A stretch of DNA of 64,000 bases from Stereum hirsutum FP-91666 SS1 (GCF_000264905.1 NW_006763132.1:2916023-2980022); one strand, 5' to 3'; counted from the first letter of the stretch, positions 1 to 12,254 are shown. A program made the numbers and translations. The notes: generated by a model from the letters alone, not told the origin.

Positions 1-908
1 GATGTGATCTTTGTAAGTGTATCTTCTGGAAGCCCGAGCCCCAGGGCAAGCAATCTGTTTTCCGGAATCGAGAAGGAAGGAGAAAGGGTCATATTAGAGC
101 TCTAACCACTTATTATTCGACCACGGACCTTTCTATCTCATGAACGACGTTCTCATGGTCAAACCTGACAAATTCCTGGATCTCAGGCAAAAGAGGGCGT
201 AATGCTGACGGGTGTTTCTTGTAATTCACGTTGCGGTTGACTATACACCAAGTATATTGTGTGATAAAAAAAAGTAAGGTAACTCAGTCAAAATATGCAA
301 GCACTTGGCAAGCACTCACAGTTATACTGTTCCAGGCGATCACGAATACCGTTGTCAATGTGCTATGAGTGATTATCAGCGACGACAGATACAAGCTCTA
401 CATTATCAGATCAAATAATTACCCAGTACTGCATAGGCTTGTAGCCCTCGTATTCCCCCGTTGCTTTGATGTCTGCTACATACGGTTTCATCTCCTCAGG
501 AGGGACACCTTCGAAGGGTACAGCGGCGATATCGAAAATTCGTTCCGCCTGTCATTGACCAAACAGCAAATGAGTACCGATGTATACGTCCAGGGCCCAA
601 GTCTGTTAGGATAAAGACTAGCCTGCGCCTTCTCCAGTCCATGATTGACGACGTAGAAGAATCCTTGTTTGTGCATCGCATCACGCGCTTTGACCACAAG
701 TTCAGCCCTCCCTTCGATGGTTTTGGCTTTCTCTAGATCGATGACTTCGAGCTCTGCCCATTTGACTGTTGAATGTCTCAGTATTATGAGTGTTGGGGAA
801 ATCGACTGCAGTATAAATCCTCAGAAAGCTAGTCAAATACTTACGGGGCTCTTTAGTCACAGGAGCAGGAGTCCAGTGAGGGATGGGGTGGACGAGGACG
901 GCAGGCAT
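1..908 (-). CDS. 2OG-Fe(II) dioxygenase, isopenicillin-N-synthase-like, copy A (3' end outside window)
   Basis: N-terminal part of a non-heme iron, 2-oxoglutarate-dependent oxygenase; substrate unknown. The ATG at 908 begins MPAVLVHPIPHWTPAP, matching copies B and C. Exon 1 is 845-908 and exon 2 is 623-765, which carries the DIOX_N-type stretch ARDAMHKQGFFYVVNHGL. The next exon (ending at 548 on its 5' side) carries ERIFDIAAVPFEGV and GYKPMQYW, followed by HIDNGIRDRLEQYN (about 310-355) and the NRNVNYKKHPSALRPLLPEIQ exon (about 135-245). The last exon visible, near 1-55, reads LLALGLGLPEDTLT. The catalytic jelly roll with the HxD...H iron site would lie beyond base 1, so activity cannot be judged. 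The intron at 549-622 must start with GC rather than GT to keep phase 0. No frame break is seen in the visible part. The family is clear; the role is not. Confidence 0.85.
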
Positions 909-1622
909 TGGTCGAGTGAGAACGCAGAAAGTTGATTTCCTACAGTCTGAGCACCCCTAGCTATACTTGTACCGCCCACACCGCGAGCTTTACATAGAAC
1001 GGACATCCGCAGACAGCGTACCCAACCGCTGAGAAGCTCAAGGCACTGAGAACACGAGTACGGATGGAGAGGAGTGAGTAGCTGTCAGTGTGCGATGTTG
1101 GTGGTTCTATACATCTCTATTTCTGAGACTCCATGTCTCTCACAAGCTCGGCTATAAAAAGCAAGCCGATGCAACTTCGGTGTGGTACATGCGCTCTGAG
1201 AATCGTTGCCAGTAGCACCTCCGACTCGATAGCAACGCCAGGACACCCCCGGTAGTTGACGTGGTTTTCGCAGCCGGAGACCGACCAAGCCAGAGCCAAG
1301 CAAAAATACTGCAAGTATTGCACGTTGACGAGGGTGAGTTGTGTGGTTCAAGAGCAACAGCTCTCGCAAACACGCTGGAGGTCACGCCCGGCTCCGTCAG
1401 GATATTTCAAGTTCCGCTCAAAACTCAGGCAGTCGGCTTCCTTGTATGTACCACAGTGTGGCGTATTTTGATGTGCCAACCAGGTCCCAGGTCATTTCTC
1501 ACTGCAACCATGTCAAACATAAGTACACTGCAAAAACATCGAGCATATCGTACATTTTCTCGCTAAGAGAATCGAGAGTGTCCAAATTTCTCCATGCAGC
1601 TGACATCTCGGTTTCGCCCACT
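909..1622. other. Intergenic gap between dioxygenase copies A and B
   Basis: This holds the 5' flank of copy A and the 3' flank of copy B, both on the minus strand. No ORF here has coding features I trust, and no clear TATA box was found for copy A. Confidence 0.5.
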
Positions 1623-3334
1623 TCAAGCGTAATGCTTGACTGGAATGCCGTTTATAAACTCTTCCTCAACACCCTTCTTAGCACTCTTCTTCAGTTCACT
1701 CGTGCCGTATGCAGCAACCCTCGCCTTTCGCCACTCGCCCATCAGGGGCGCTCTTTTCTCCGCAGGTGTTGAGAGTCCGTTGCGCTGGAGAACAGGGCTT
1801 TCTTCGAGTGGCTTCAGGGGGACGTCGTCGTCGAATGAGGCGAAGTAGAATACTCCAAGCCTTTGGTAACCACGTTGGTCTTCCGCAATAGCAAACGGTT
1901 AGTGGTACGACGGTAAGGAAGTATAAGCATGACTTACCCGATGGAGGTTGCACTACCCTATGAATGGCAGACTTGTAGTAGCCTCCGCTGAGCATTGTCA
2001 GCGCGTCACCGCAATTCACGACCTGATAGTAGCCAAGTACCTTAGCTGGATGATTATTACTGGGTGGAACGATATAACATACTAAGGCGTTCTCAATATG
2101 TTTAACCCAACGCCATTCACTATCCTCGTGGTTTCTGATTTGGAGGGCAGCAACTTCTTGACTCCAAAGTATCGTGGCGGCACCCGCGTCTGGAAGAAAA
2201 ATGAACAAATAAATTGGCTCTACCCATATGTGTAAAATAAGACACGAACCAGTGTGACCCTTCAACCATAAATTACCGCTCCGCACTTCCTCCTCCTCTG
2301 GTCGAGGGTGACTGATTTGACATGAGTGGGGTCAATCTCGGCCGAGAAGTCGATAACACATATATAGCTGCACGTACTATCTCATGAACCGAACTTTGAG
2401 AGGGGTGAATCAATTAATCAAGGTCGTGTTATATGGAAAATAACTCGGGCGTACAATAACCGTTGTTGTTCTGTTCGAAGGAGGTGATGTGCGTTAAGGT
2501 ATCCTCCGGAAGCTCCAGACCCAAAGCAAGGAGCCTGAATCATAGAAATAATTCAATGTTATACTGTCTACTTATAGTCATCACCAACCTTTCAAGCTCA
2601 TGAAGTACTTCCTCGTGGTTGAACCTGATGAACTCCTGTATTTCAGGCAACAGTGGGCGAATCGCTTGAGGATGTTCCTTGTAGTGAACATTGCGATTGA
2701 CTACGAAGAGCAAGTCCTATTAGTTACAAACCCACATCGGTTCATTCAGTGTAGATCTAAACTTACAATTGTATTGCTCCATACGATCACGGACTCCGTT
2801 GTCGATGTGCTGTGTTCAATAATTAATGTGAGGAGCCTATATATTCATTTCTGGTAATGTATCAGACACTTGCCCAGTACTGTAAGGGCTTGTAACCTTC
2901 GAACTCTCCTGCTGCTTTCATATCTGCAACATACGCCTTCTGCTCCTCTGGCGCCACGCCGTCGAAGGGCACAGCAGCGATGTCAAATATCCGCTCAGTC
3001 TGTCATTCCAGATTGATGAGAATCGTGATACATCGAAAGACGGAGAAGTAGAGACAGACCTGCGATTTCTCCAACCCATGATTGATAACGTAGAAGAATC
3101 CTTGTGTATGCATCGCATCTCGTGCTTTAATGGCAAGTTCAGCTCGTCCATCCGCAGTCTTGGCTTTTGAAAGATCAATGACCTCAAGATCGGCCCACTG
3201 AACTGCCGGTGATCACAAAATCAATTAAGATGACGACGGCTTTCAAAAATGATGGAATATGCATACTCACGAGCCTCAGTGGTAACGGGAGCTGGTGTCC
3301 AATGGGGTACGGAGGGGAGCGTGATGGCGGGCAT
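1623..3334 (-). CDS. 2OG-Fe(II) dioxygenase, isopenicillin-N-synthase-like, copy B (complete)
   Basis: Complete member of the isopenicillin N synthase-like 2OG-Fe(II) oxygenase superfamily. The ATG at 3334 starts MPAITLPSVPHWTPAP. The N-terminal DIOX_N part includes ERIFDIAAVPFDGV and GYKPLQYW. The C-terminal double-stranded beta helix contains NLWLKGHT joined across an intron to DAGAATILWSQ, which supplies the iron ligands His-x-Asp. The third ligand is in SGGYYKSAIHRVVQPP, followed by DQRGYQRLGVFYFA. The stop TGA is at 1623-1625, after a basic tail ending VKHYA. At least seven short introns are needed. The intron after the residues GLEKSQ has a GT donor where copy A has GC and copy C has no intron. 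There is no signal peptide, so it is probably cytosolic. It could oxidise a secondary metabolite, but no synthase gene lies nearby. Role unknown, family secure. Confidence 0.9.
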
Positions 3335-4150
3335 TGTGCTGTAGGTGGGATGGGACGTTCTGTCGTTTCTCTGTCACCGCGGAGGTTATATCCTCTGTGT
3401 AAGCGGAGTGTAGCACAGGACACCCGTTTGCAGTTTCAATGACGTATGATGGAGCAGGACAGAAGTATAAAGTATCACCCAGAGATTTACTACCTGCTTC
3501 TTTCGATACGAGACGAAGGAGTGAGAAAGTATGCAATGAGAAGCGTTGTACCCTGTTCAGCTCTACGTGGGTGTGCAACGCCCACATCCAGCCCAGGACG
3601 GCACTGTGCTTGCTAAATACGCACACGGATGTTCACGACTTGACTATCTGGGGACCTTCGAAATCGCACTCCCATGTTAGCCTGCCTAAAAATAATGACC
3701 TTTGAGAGTCATCCGTCTGATACTTGGAAGAGCTCAATATCTATAAAAGAACGTGCAGGGAGCGTACTGTTCCATGTTAAGTTCGGCCGAGCGTCGAACA
3801 TGCTATTCCAAAGAGATATTTGGGAAGGTGATTGTGGTGCGATCGGCGGCGAAAGGGAATCAAGCCCAGCCTAAACTCCGACAGCAATGTTCTCGCGCCA
3901 CACTGTGGCGCAAGTGTGGTACAAGATGACGGTGGGCATGACTGAGTTGTACGTTGGTTGTAAGGTTGCCCCTTGGTTTATAGATGATTCTTCACCCGTC
4001 AGGAAATATGGCTATTTTCAGTAGGCTGACCAAAACCGTCTGTAGCTGAGCTGAGAGAATCGCATATATTACACGGCCCGTCCACCTCACTCTCACCACA
4101 AAGATGGTATAAGTTTGCTTACCAACAACTCAATCCAGTTCCCGGTATGC
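3335..4150. other. Intergenic gap between dioxygenase copies B and C
   Basis: 5' flank of copy B and 3' flank of copy C. A TATA-like stretch read on the minus strand (plus 3384-3391) sits about 50-55 bp before the copy B ATG and may be its core promoter. ORFs at 3439-3874 have no recognisable domain. Confidence 0.4.
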
Positions 4151-6108
4151 TCATGAGTAATGTTTCACCCGTACCCCGTTGATTACTTCTTCTTCGACCC
4201 CTTCCTCATTGCTCTTCTTCAACTCTGACGTCCCATACGCCGCAGTTCTAGCTTTCCTCCATTCTACCATAAGGCGTGCAGACTCATTACCTTCTTCTGT
4301 GGTATTTACCATACCGAGGCGCTGGAGGAGGGGACTATGCTTGAGAGGCTCGAGACGGACGTCGTCATCGACGTAGGAGAAGTAGAAGACTCCTAGCCGT
4401 TTATAGCCACGCTGGTCTATTATAACAGAGGCGGCGATCAGGAAGGACGAGAAAGAATTTCTGGAGAGGGACACGCGCCGATTGGAGGTTGGATGACGCG
4501 GTGAATCGCTGATTTGTAGTATCCACCGCTTAGCATGGTCAAGGTATCACCACAGTTCACGACCTGACGCTCCGCGGAGGTTTATTAGAGTTGAGATGAC
4601 AGAAACCCAAGGGATTAGACCTTATATGCTACGAGTTGTTTCAAGGTTTTTCAATCCAGTTCAGTACAAACTCAGCTCAAAACCGAGCGATTTCCAGTAC
4701 GAAATGCCCGGTGGCGCAAGAATTTTCTCTCTTCGTGATTGGCCAAGCGCGCTCCACGCCCGCCATTACGCTGAAGTAATTTGGAACGACGACGGGATAG
4801 TCAATCTAAACAAAGCCACACTTGGTTCAAGACCAATACAAGGTCAGTACAAAAAGAAGTCGAGTTTTTCACTAACATATAAGGTCTATTGCACCCACCA
4901 ATGCATTATCGATGTGCTTCACCCAGCGCCACTTACCATCTTCGTGGCTTCGGATATTCAGCCCAGCCACGGGTTGGCTGTATAATATGGACAAGGCGGT
5001 TTGGTCTATAAATTATACCGTCAGCGAGATATGGCCCAAGGACAAAGAGACGTAAGAACAGTTGACCTGCATGCCCCTTCAACCAAAGGTTGTTGCTTTG
5101 GACTTCCTCCGCATCAGGTCGTGGATAGCTGGGCATTGTGGCGCGCCACAGTCATTGATGCAACTTTCGAAGTAATCTGCGATTGTGACTTACTACATCA
5201 TAAAGCGGCCTATAATCAATTTACTGTCAGATTGATGTCAGAGCCATAATTTGATTCTACTCACAATACGAGTTATTCTTGTCCTCGTAGTTCGTTATTC
5301 CCACCAACTCGTCCTCCGGAAGCTCCAGTCCCAGGGAGAGTAGTCTGTAAATTCATAAGGCTCGACTCACTAACGAGCAGTGATTGGATTGGATGCACCT
5401 CTCAATTTCATGCACAACTTCTTCGTGATTGAACTTGATAAAGTCCTGGATCTCGGGTAACAGGGGCTGAAGAGGGCTTGGGTGTTGTTTATAGTTGACG
5501 TTACGGTTCACTACAACGAGCAAGGATGTTTTCAGCGCGCTGCCACTTTGAGACGCCACCTATAAGGGGACTTACCGTTGTAGTGCTCCATCCGGTCCCT
5601 CACCCCATTCGCAATATGCTAGAAATTCCACGCCCAAACGACAGCCGCCGTACCAACCGTTCACATTAAACTCACACAATTGCAGACTAATGAAACTGAC
5701 CCAATACTGCAAGGGCTTATACCCCATGAACTCTCCCGTGCCCTTGATGTCGGCTTCAAACGCCTTTTTCTCCTCCGGACTCACTCCTTCAAACGGCACC
5801 GCAGCGACAGCGAAGATCCGCTCGACCTGGGGCTTTGCCAATCCATAGTTCACGACATAGAAGAATCCTTGTTTATGCATCGCGTCGCGGGCCTTGATGA
5901 CCTGCTCCGCTCTGGCTTCAGGAGAGGATTTAGCCTTCGCGAGGTCTATGATCTCGAGGTCGGCCCATTCGACTGGACAGTGAGCGAGATGATCAGATTG
6001 ACGTGCAATGCCTATAGCAGCGAATGAAAGAAGTGATGACGTATGCGATTCACTGGTCGGAGGTGCCGGTGTCCAGCGAGGGACAGATGGAAAGGTAACT
6101 GCTGGCAT
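4151..6108 (-). CDS. 2OG-Fe(II) dioxygenase, isopenicillin-N-synthase-like, copy C (complete)
   Basis: Third tandem copy. The ATG at 6108 starts MPAVTFPSVPRWTPAP. The DIOX_N part reads through ARDAMHKQGFFYVVNYGL, then VERIFAVAAVPFEGV with no intron, unlike copies A and B. Later exons carry HIANGVRDRMEHYN and NRNVNYKQHPSPLQPLLPEI. The catalytic part has WLKGHA joined to DQTALSILYSQPVAG, giving iron ligands His-x-Asp, and GGYYKSAIHRVIQPP with the distal His. It ends with DQRGYKRLGVFYFS and a tail similar to copy B (VKHYS, stop at 4151-4153). The donor after QPPI is unclear: in-frame joining to DQRGY by analogy with copy B needs a GC donor, while a GT donor a few bases on gives a slightly different junction. 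Likely cytosolic; substrate unknown. Same orientation as B and A, so the array arose by tandem duplication. Confidence 0.9.
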
Positions 6109-6952
6109 GCTATCGGTCAGTAGAGCACAGTCAATGTAGGGGCAGAGCCTTCTAGCAAAGTGTTCTGCTTATCGACGTCGTCGTGCCCGTCGAATTCAAA
6201 GTTTGCGATGACGGTTCTGCGGTATCGGCTGACTGCAAGCTCGACGTACAGGCTTCAGACCCCTGATCCACAAGAATAGTCATTGACGTGAGTACGACGG
6301 ACGCGGGGAGCCGAATGTTCTGACGTCTTCAAAGGCAGAAACAGCCCAATGATGAGCGATGAGCAGCGAGACTCAAGGTTGAATGGACGTTGAACCTTGA
6401 ACCTTGACCGGTGACCTATGGCGCAATTCGAACTGACCGAGTCGAAAGCCAAACATGGCGTTATTTCACAGACGATGTAGGATGTGGCGCAGATGACGAT
6501 GTGGCCTACGCAAAATGGAGTTTCTCTTGTGACTTTTGTACATGAAGTATTGCGGCAAGTACTAGCGTAGCTGATTGCTATAGAGTGCAGGGTATGAGAT
6601 CAACTAAAAGTGTACAATAGAAACGAGGCTCACCTTTCCGCCCAACCTTGAGACAACAGTCCCCATACATACATTCGAAAGCGACAGCGCAATGGCAAAA
6701 ACAATCTCAGACGTTCTTTCCATCCGTAAGATGATTTAATTACATCCACTCGGATGTACAAAACCAACTGCTTCAATTGATCGACCAACTACCGATCACT
6801 CATTTCCATACTGCCTCTTCCTTGCCCTCCCTCTTTCTTCCTCTCCTTCCTGGCCTCACGGCCTTCCGACTTCTCACCTCCAGTCCACACGTCCGAATGG
6901 ATGCTTCATCTCTCTCATCCCTGCGATACCCACTATCCCTCTCCGTCATTCG
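6109..6952. other. Intergenic: copy C promoter side and DENND6-like 3' flank
   Basis: No ORF with coding character. It contains the upstream region of dioxygenase copy C and the 3' flank of the DENN gene. No repeat or RNA gene recognised. Confidence 0.5.
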
Positions 6953-9759
6953 CTAACCTCCACCCCTCTCCCTCAAAACCTTCTCCACGACCTCCTCCTG
7001 CCTCGCCAACCACATCCCAAACGCCGGCGTCCTCAACCACCGCTCATAAAACTCCCTCTCCTTCGCCTTACTCCTAAATGGTAACGGTGAACCGTGCGTC
7101 TTGAGGGAAGAGAGGAACGCATGTTGGGAAAAGGGCTTCAATCGAAGGGGGCGTTGGGTCGGTGGAAGTGAGGGAGAGCGTGTAGGAGGGTGGATAGAAG
7201 GGGAGGATGAAGAAGCGAGGATGTGAGAAGAAGCAGGTCGGGATGAAGCTGAGGATGATGGTGAGGTCGAGAGCCTTGACAAAGATGAGGAGAGATTCGA
7301 TGTCGATTGTGCAGACGAGCTTTCCTGGTGCGGATGCAACTGGTTGGAATGCGCTGTCGGCTGGGACGCTGGAGAGGCCGAGAATCCCGTCATTGGGGAG
7401 TGCGAGGGTGATGTAGCCGCCAAAGCTGTGGTCGCCGTCGAAGTCGAACTCAAGACTGACTCCGAGGACGGTGAAGGCGCACGAACGAAGGTCATCTGCT
7501 GCAGTGTCTCGTATTGAGCGTGATGGCGAATCGTCTCGGAAGGCGACGGGATGAGAGTATTGAGGTATCGGTTTAACGGGACGAGCAATTCGGATGTCCT
7601 TGCGGAAAAATGGCGTCGGAGGTCGTTTGAGGCTGTGAGCACTGTTCAAGCCCACGTACGATCAATGTCAGTAATGACCATGGTATATTACAAGGAGATG
7701 GGAAAATGTGAGGGGAAGACAGAGCGCTCACTAGTTTGCGATCCACCCCTTAGCGCATCTTCCATCTGCACGAATAGGATCTTATCCTTCGAAATGTACC
7801 GTTTGTGCGTTTTCGTCTTCCATCCCGGTGGTGGCCCAGTGACAGCCGTGTTCCCGCCAGATGTTGAGAGGTCCTTCAGGCTCTTAGGTCTGTATATCCA
7901 GATTGAATCAGTCCTGGACCATCAAAAGGTGTTCGACTCAGGAAAAGAGAAGAGGACGTACCGTGCCTTGCCTAACGATAACACATGCGGCCAATGCTTA
8001 CAGGCTCTCTCAAAGAACGGGTTCGTCACACCTAACAACAACCCGGCTTTTGGTTGTTTCTCGTTTACGAGAATCGAGTGGTCCTTATCATGGATCGTGA
8101 AGAAGGGTCGGAAGTCGCCGACCCAAGGTATCTGTGTAGATCCACATAATGCCACCATTAGCTCCTGCATACTAGAATGACATACCGCGAGGGCTAAGTG
8201 TGGCACGTCCTTTGCCACTCGACACGTGAAGCATGGAGATCAGAGAATAGACGAACCGGTCGAAACAAATCCCTCAGCCACCACACCGCCTGGCTCGTCA
8301 TCGCCGGCGAGCTCCCAAAAATCAAGATCGGCTCACAGAGCACGAGGCACTCCCATATCGACCACAAATGAGACAACGAAGCCTCGAAAAGCAGTAATGG
8401 CAGTGGATTCGGGGGAGGTGCGGATGCGAGAATCTAGATTATATTGACGAAAAGAGGATACGATCAATATGAGGGGAAGGTGATGGGGAGGGAGGAGGAA
8501 CGTACGTGAAGGTCGGGGTCAGTCTGTACGATTCGAGTAGTGATCAGTCCATTGAGCTGTTGCTCGTCCAGGTTTTCAGGGAGCTGAACATGTAAGACTG
8601 AGCCCAGAAATCCTAGTTCAACGACCTTGCCAGGTGTGGGTGCCGACCTGTTCTTCCCACCAGGTAGAGTGAGTGGGCTTGCCCATGACCTCGCGAGTGA
8701 AGGCAGTGTGGCGACCTACCAACTCAGGATATTATGGCATGCGACCTCGAGTATTGCGTCACCGTGGAGTTGATGTAGTGGTCCGAGTTTGGAGAGCACG
8801 CTCATGAACAGAGCGGGGTATGGGTGGTGTGTCAAGATAACCACCGAACGCTGTACATTCGGATACATTCTCAGCAACATTGGCATTCACATCTGGGATA
8901 AGGAGATACGTACCTGCTCATATCCGCGCTTCACAGTCGAATCCCTCCGCTGAGTGAAATGAGAGAACCCATATAAAAATCCGTCCGTCGATGGCGGTCT
9001 CTCTCCAACGCCACTACTCCGAGATTGTGGCGCCTTGGTAGAACTCGAGCTCGAGCTTCCTCGTTGTTCAGAAATCCGGAACGAATGGATCTGAGAACCT
9101 TCCGCGAACTGAGGCGAGTCAGGAAACGCAGAGAACGCACTATCAAAATAACAGAGTGGTTTAATACGTACAGGCTCTATGCGATTATGGAGGCGAGGAC
9201 GGGAACGCGACTGACATGTTCTCTGCCTCAAAGGGGTATAGAGGAATTGGTGGAAATACGCAGGTCAAGGAGGGCCCGAGTTCAAGGTCGAAATTGACTT
9301 TTGAGTTGCATGATCTGGATTAGCTTGCATTGTACAGGAGCAAAGTCCTGCATCGTACGAACCTATTGCTATCCCGAGGATCCACTTCCTCAACGCTCCC
9401 AATTTGGCCTCCTCAAACTCCACACCGTCCAGTGTCGGTATGCTGGTACTGGTATTCACACTCGTACTCGCCTGCAATGACCTCCCAGCGCTCGCATGCA
9501 ATGTCTTCGACCGCGAGACTGTCCTTGTCGGTGTTACTGCCATCGGAAGGGAAATAGTAGTCACATCTGGAGATGAAGGCGACCGAGGTAGTGACAGATG
9601 TCTTTGCTCTCGAGGAGTCGCGTCGTTCATGGTCCGGATAGAAAGGTTGGACGTTGAGCCTGCTTCTGATATCGGTGTGCTTGTGCGTGTTAGGGCGAGT
9701 GATGTGGTGGATGTTCGTTTTGAAGCAAAGGCTAGTCCAATGTCGTCTTCGTCTTGCAT
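6953..9759 (-). CDS. DENN-domain protein, DENND6 / AFI1 (polarity-axis stabilisation) type
   Basis: Probable Rab/Arf-linked trafficking regulator; DENN proteins act as guanine nucleotide exchange factors for Rabs, and fungal AFI1-type members act in polarity. The ATG at 9759 starts MQDEDDIGLAFASK, followed by a Ser/Thr-rich leader of about 115 residues. The DENN module then begins with LGALRKWILGIAI joined to VNFDLELGPSLTCVFPP. Further exons give AFSAFPDSPQF, GFLYGFSHFTQRRDSTVKRGYEQ (split here: GFSHFTQRRDSTVKRG) and RSVVILTHHPYPALFMSVLS. The most diagnostic exon reads VGDFRPFFTIHDKDHS and LLLGVTNPFFERACKHWPHV, close to the animal DENND6 pattern. The last exon (from about 7640) has LRRHFSARTSELLVPLNRYL, a long Ser/Pro-rich insert and EFYERWLRTPAFGMWLARQ, with the stop at 6953-6955. 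About eight introns. Peripheral cytosolic protein; no signal peptide or membrane helix seen. Confidence 0.88.
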
Positions 9760-10748
9760 GACTATTTGACTCGATGACTATGTTGGTATCGAGCAGACAA
9801 CCAAAAAGGTCGAGGAAGCCGTTGTGCGGTTGCAGCAACATACAAAGTCTTGGCATGACGATCACCGAGAGCGACCTGAATTGCAAATCATTCTGTTCCT
9901 TCTCCCGGGGCGGCGTGGCGCAGAGTGTGGCCCCTTCCTCCTCCTTCCTCCTAATTGATACTCTCATCTTCAAGACCGCAAAACGAATCTCATTAGCGGT
10001 ATATACGGTATAATGCACATCCTCCATCTTTCTGCTTGTGCTCCTAGAAACTTCCATCTCTGTCGATTGCGCTGTGCTCTCAGTGCGTTCGCAGTTTACT
10101 TCTTACAGACTTGAATGGAAGTGTCCAGTCTCCACCCAAGTCCAGCTCAACCCTCAATCCAACCGTAGCGGCTGCTATACTATCACCGGCCACGGCACTG
10201 ACAGAGCGAACATCGGTGCGTCTGCGAAGTTCAGAGAGTTGCATTGAGTGACGCAAAGAAGCAAGAGGAGGTCCAGGGTCGTGTTGGAGGTAGAAAGGTC
10301 CGACTTGATGCAGCCGAGAATCACAACTTGCCTGTGGACGAGCAGGAAATGTGCTTCGATTATTCGTCCGATGCGTTACTATTACTTGGGTAGTAAAGTA
10401 AGAGGCCGTAAATGTATAGTTACACCAAGAGAATGTCAAGTGCTCAAGCGTCCCGATGAGAACGAAAGTCGTGTGTATGACTGTCAATGCTTTTGTGAAG
10501 TCGTGAAATGCAGATAAGGAGTGCGGTTCAAAGTCTAGATCGTGAAGCCAATATAATAAAAAAGGGCGATGGTGGCGGTATGGGTGAAAGGATTCATCTA
10601 ATCTATACGGAACATTCGCTCGGGTCAGTTTCAAGGGACCGATGAAAACGATTGGACTAATGCAGACGCACCATACAGCAGAGAAAGCGTTGAAAGCCAG
10701 GAACAATACAAAGATGGAGGGATGAAGCATTAAGTTTGTCGAACAGTG
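9760..10748. other. Intergenic between DENND6-like and Frag1-like genes
   Basis: 5' flank of the DENN gene and 3' flank of the Frag1-like gene. A minus-strand ORF of 216 codons (10080-10730) begins only about 19 bases past the Frag1-like stop and has a hydrophobic start, but no recognisable domain. I treat it as probable 3' UTR. Confidence 0.4.
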
Positions 10749-11810
10749 TTAGACCTGCGCCATTTGATGCCTCTCCCTCTCCAACATGAGCTGCTCGTGT
10801 GAGAACTGTCCTCTATGTGCGCCCTTTGACAGGCGGAGATCGTACGCGAAAGAGAGGAGATAGAACGTGTAGCCAAAAGCGATTATCCACTCGAAGATGC
10901 CTGTAACACAAAACATGTCGGTAAGTAAGAGGAAGAGGAGCAGCAAAACGAATTAGAGGAAGGTATAGCAGCTCGAAAAGAATTAGTGCGTACCTCCGAC
11001 GTTCCCGTCCGTGTAAAGCGTGATACCGAACACGATAGCGCAAACTACGAGAATTGTGGTGATGATAGCTTTCGCTATGTATGCCTTCTTGAGGTTGTCA
11101 TACATTGGGTAGTCCTTGCTGAGCCACATATACTGAACAAATAGCGATGCTTCGTCGTCAGTGACAGAACAAGGCGACGAGATGGAGAGTTCAAGCAGAA
11201 AGGACAGATATACACACCTCGCCGATCGTGAAGAAAGCGCTGATGACGACGCCGACGAGGAACATAAGCAGGAAACCTCGGTGAAGGGAAGGGTGTCTCT
11301 TGGTATCAAATATAGAAAGGAGAATGACACCTGCTCCGCCGATAATGCTGCCGAGTATGGCGAGGTAGGAGAATGCTGCTTCACGTTTGCGCATGGAGGG
11401 TACCAATCTGTGGCGCGCCACACACCAACGTCAACCACCAAGTTCGCATGTTGGGAAAATAATGAGGGCATACCGTCCACGATGCCTAAGGATACGTTCA
11501 ATTGTAAGGGCTAGGACAAGAGACACCCCGTTGAATGAGCACCCGACGATGAACAACGGCTTGAGGATGTCTGCGCCGATATCTGAGATGTACGGTATTG
11601 TGCCGTCCTCCGAGACATAAATGGGTTTGCCTTGAGCAGCCCATGTGACTATCATTGCAAGCAACGTTCCTGTAAATACGGATGAGGTTAGGCACAAAGA
11701 ACATGCTCCAAATGGTTGTAATTGAGAGGCGCACCACACCAAACGATTGAACCAACGGCGGGAATCCACACGTAAGCCCAATGATGCCGATTGTGCGAGA
11801 AGATGGCCAT
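10749..11810 (-). CDS. Frag1/DRAM/Sfk1 family multispan membrane protein
   Basis: Integral membrane protein of the Frag1/DRAM/Sfk1 family. In yeast, Sfk1 works at the plasma membrane with the PI4-kinase Stt4 and in lipid asymmetry. I chose the ATG at 11810 (MAIFSHNRHHWAYVWIP), because the first helix (WIPAVGSIVWCG) follows directly. The next exon reads TLLAMIVTWAAQGKPIYVSE, then GTIPYISDIGADILKPLF, matching the family signature. Later exons give SYLAILGSIIGGAGVILLSI with FDTKRHPSLHRGFLLMFLVG. These are followed by WLSKDYPMYDNLKKAYIAKA and ATTILVVCAIVFGITLY-type helix residues, then GIFEWIIAFGYTFYLLSFAY. About six helices. The soluble tail ends ERHQMAQV with the stop at 10749-10751. An N-terminal exon further upstream cannot be excluded. 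Confidence 0.85.
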
Positions 11811-12254
11811 GCCGATTAGTCTCTAGGTTCTTACTGTGGCGAAGGACAGGCTGCTCGTCGGGGGCAACGACGGGGAGGGTGAGGACGACGAGGACGTGGA
11901 TGTGGAGAAGGAGGGACGAGTGCGTAACAGTTCTTCGGACGACGTAAGTTTTGTTTTCTACCTGTTTCACATTTAGCAGCGCTGACACGAAGAACCATGC
12001 CTATCCACACCCGCCCGATGGTTTTGGAGTGAGGCCAAAACAACGGGGCGAGGGTTGCGGAGTGACGTCACTCGCATCGCTCGCAGTCGTTTTTCATCAT
12101 GGAACTCACCTAATCCGGTAATTGTCCGCCACGCGCCACACCGCCTCCGGCGCCGCAGGAAGACGATGGCCCGTTTTCAGGGTTTGACCCATCTCTTGTT
12201 CGTAATCGGCTTTTGCTATTCCTCGCCGTCTCGTCCTCTGTTTGTTTTTCTGTA

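Noticed and set aside
1..6108. Beta-lactam biosynthesis cluster
   Set aside because: The dioxygenases only share the superfamily with isopenicillin N synthase. No peptide synthetase or acyltransferase gene is in the window.
10080..10730. Minus-strand ORF of 216 codons with a hydrophobic start
   Set aside because: It begins about 19 bases after the Frag1-like stop on the same strand, has no domain and changes composition along its length. It is more likely 3' UTR read-through.
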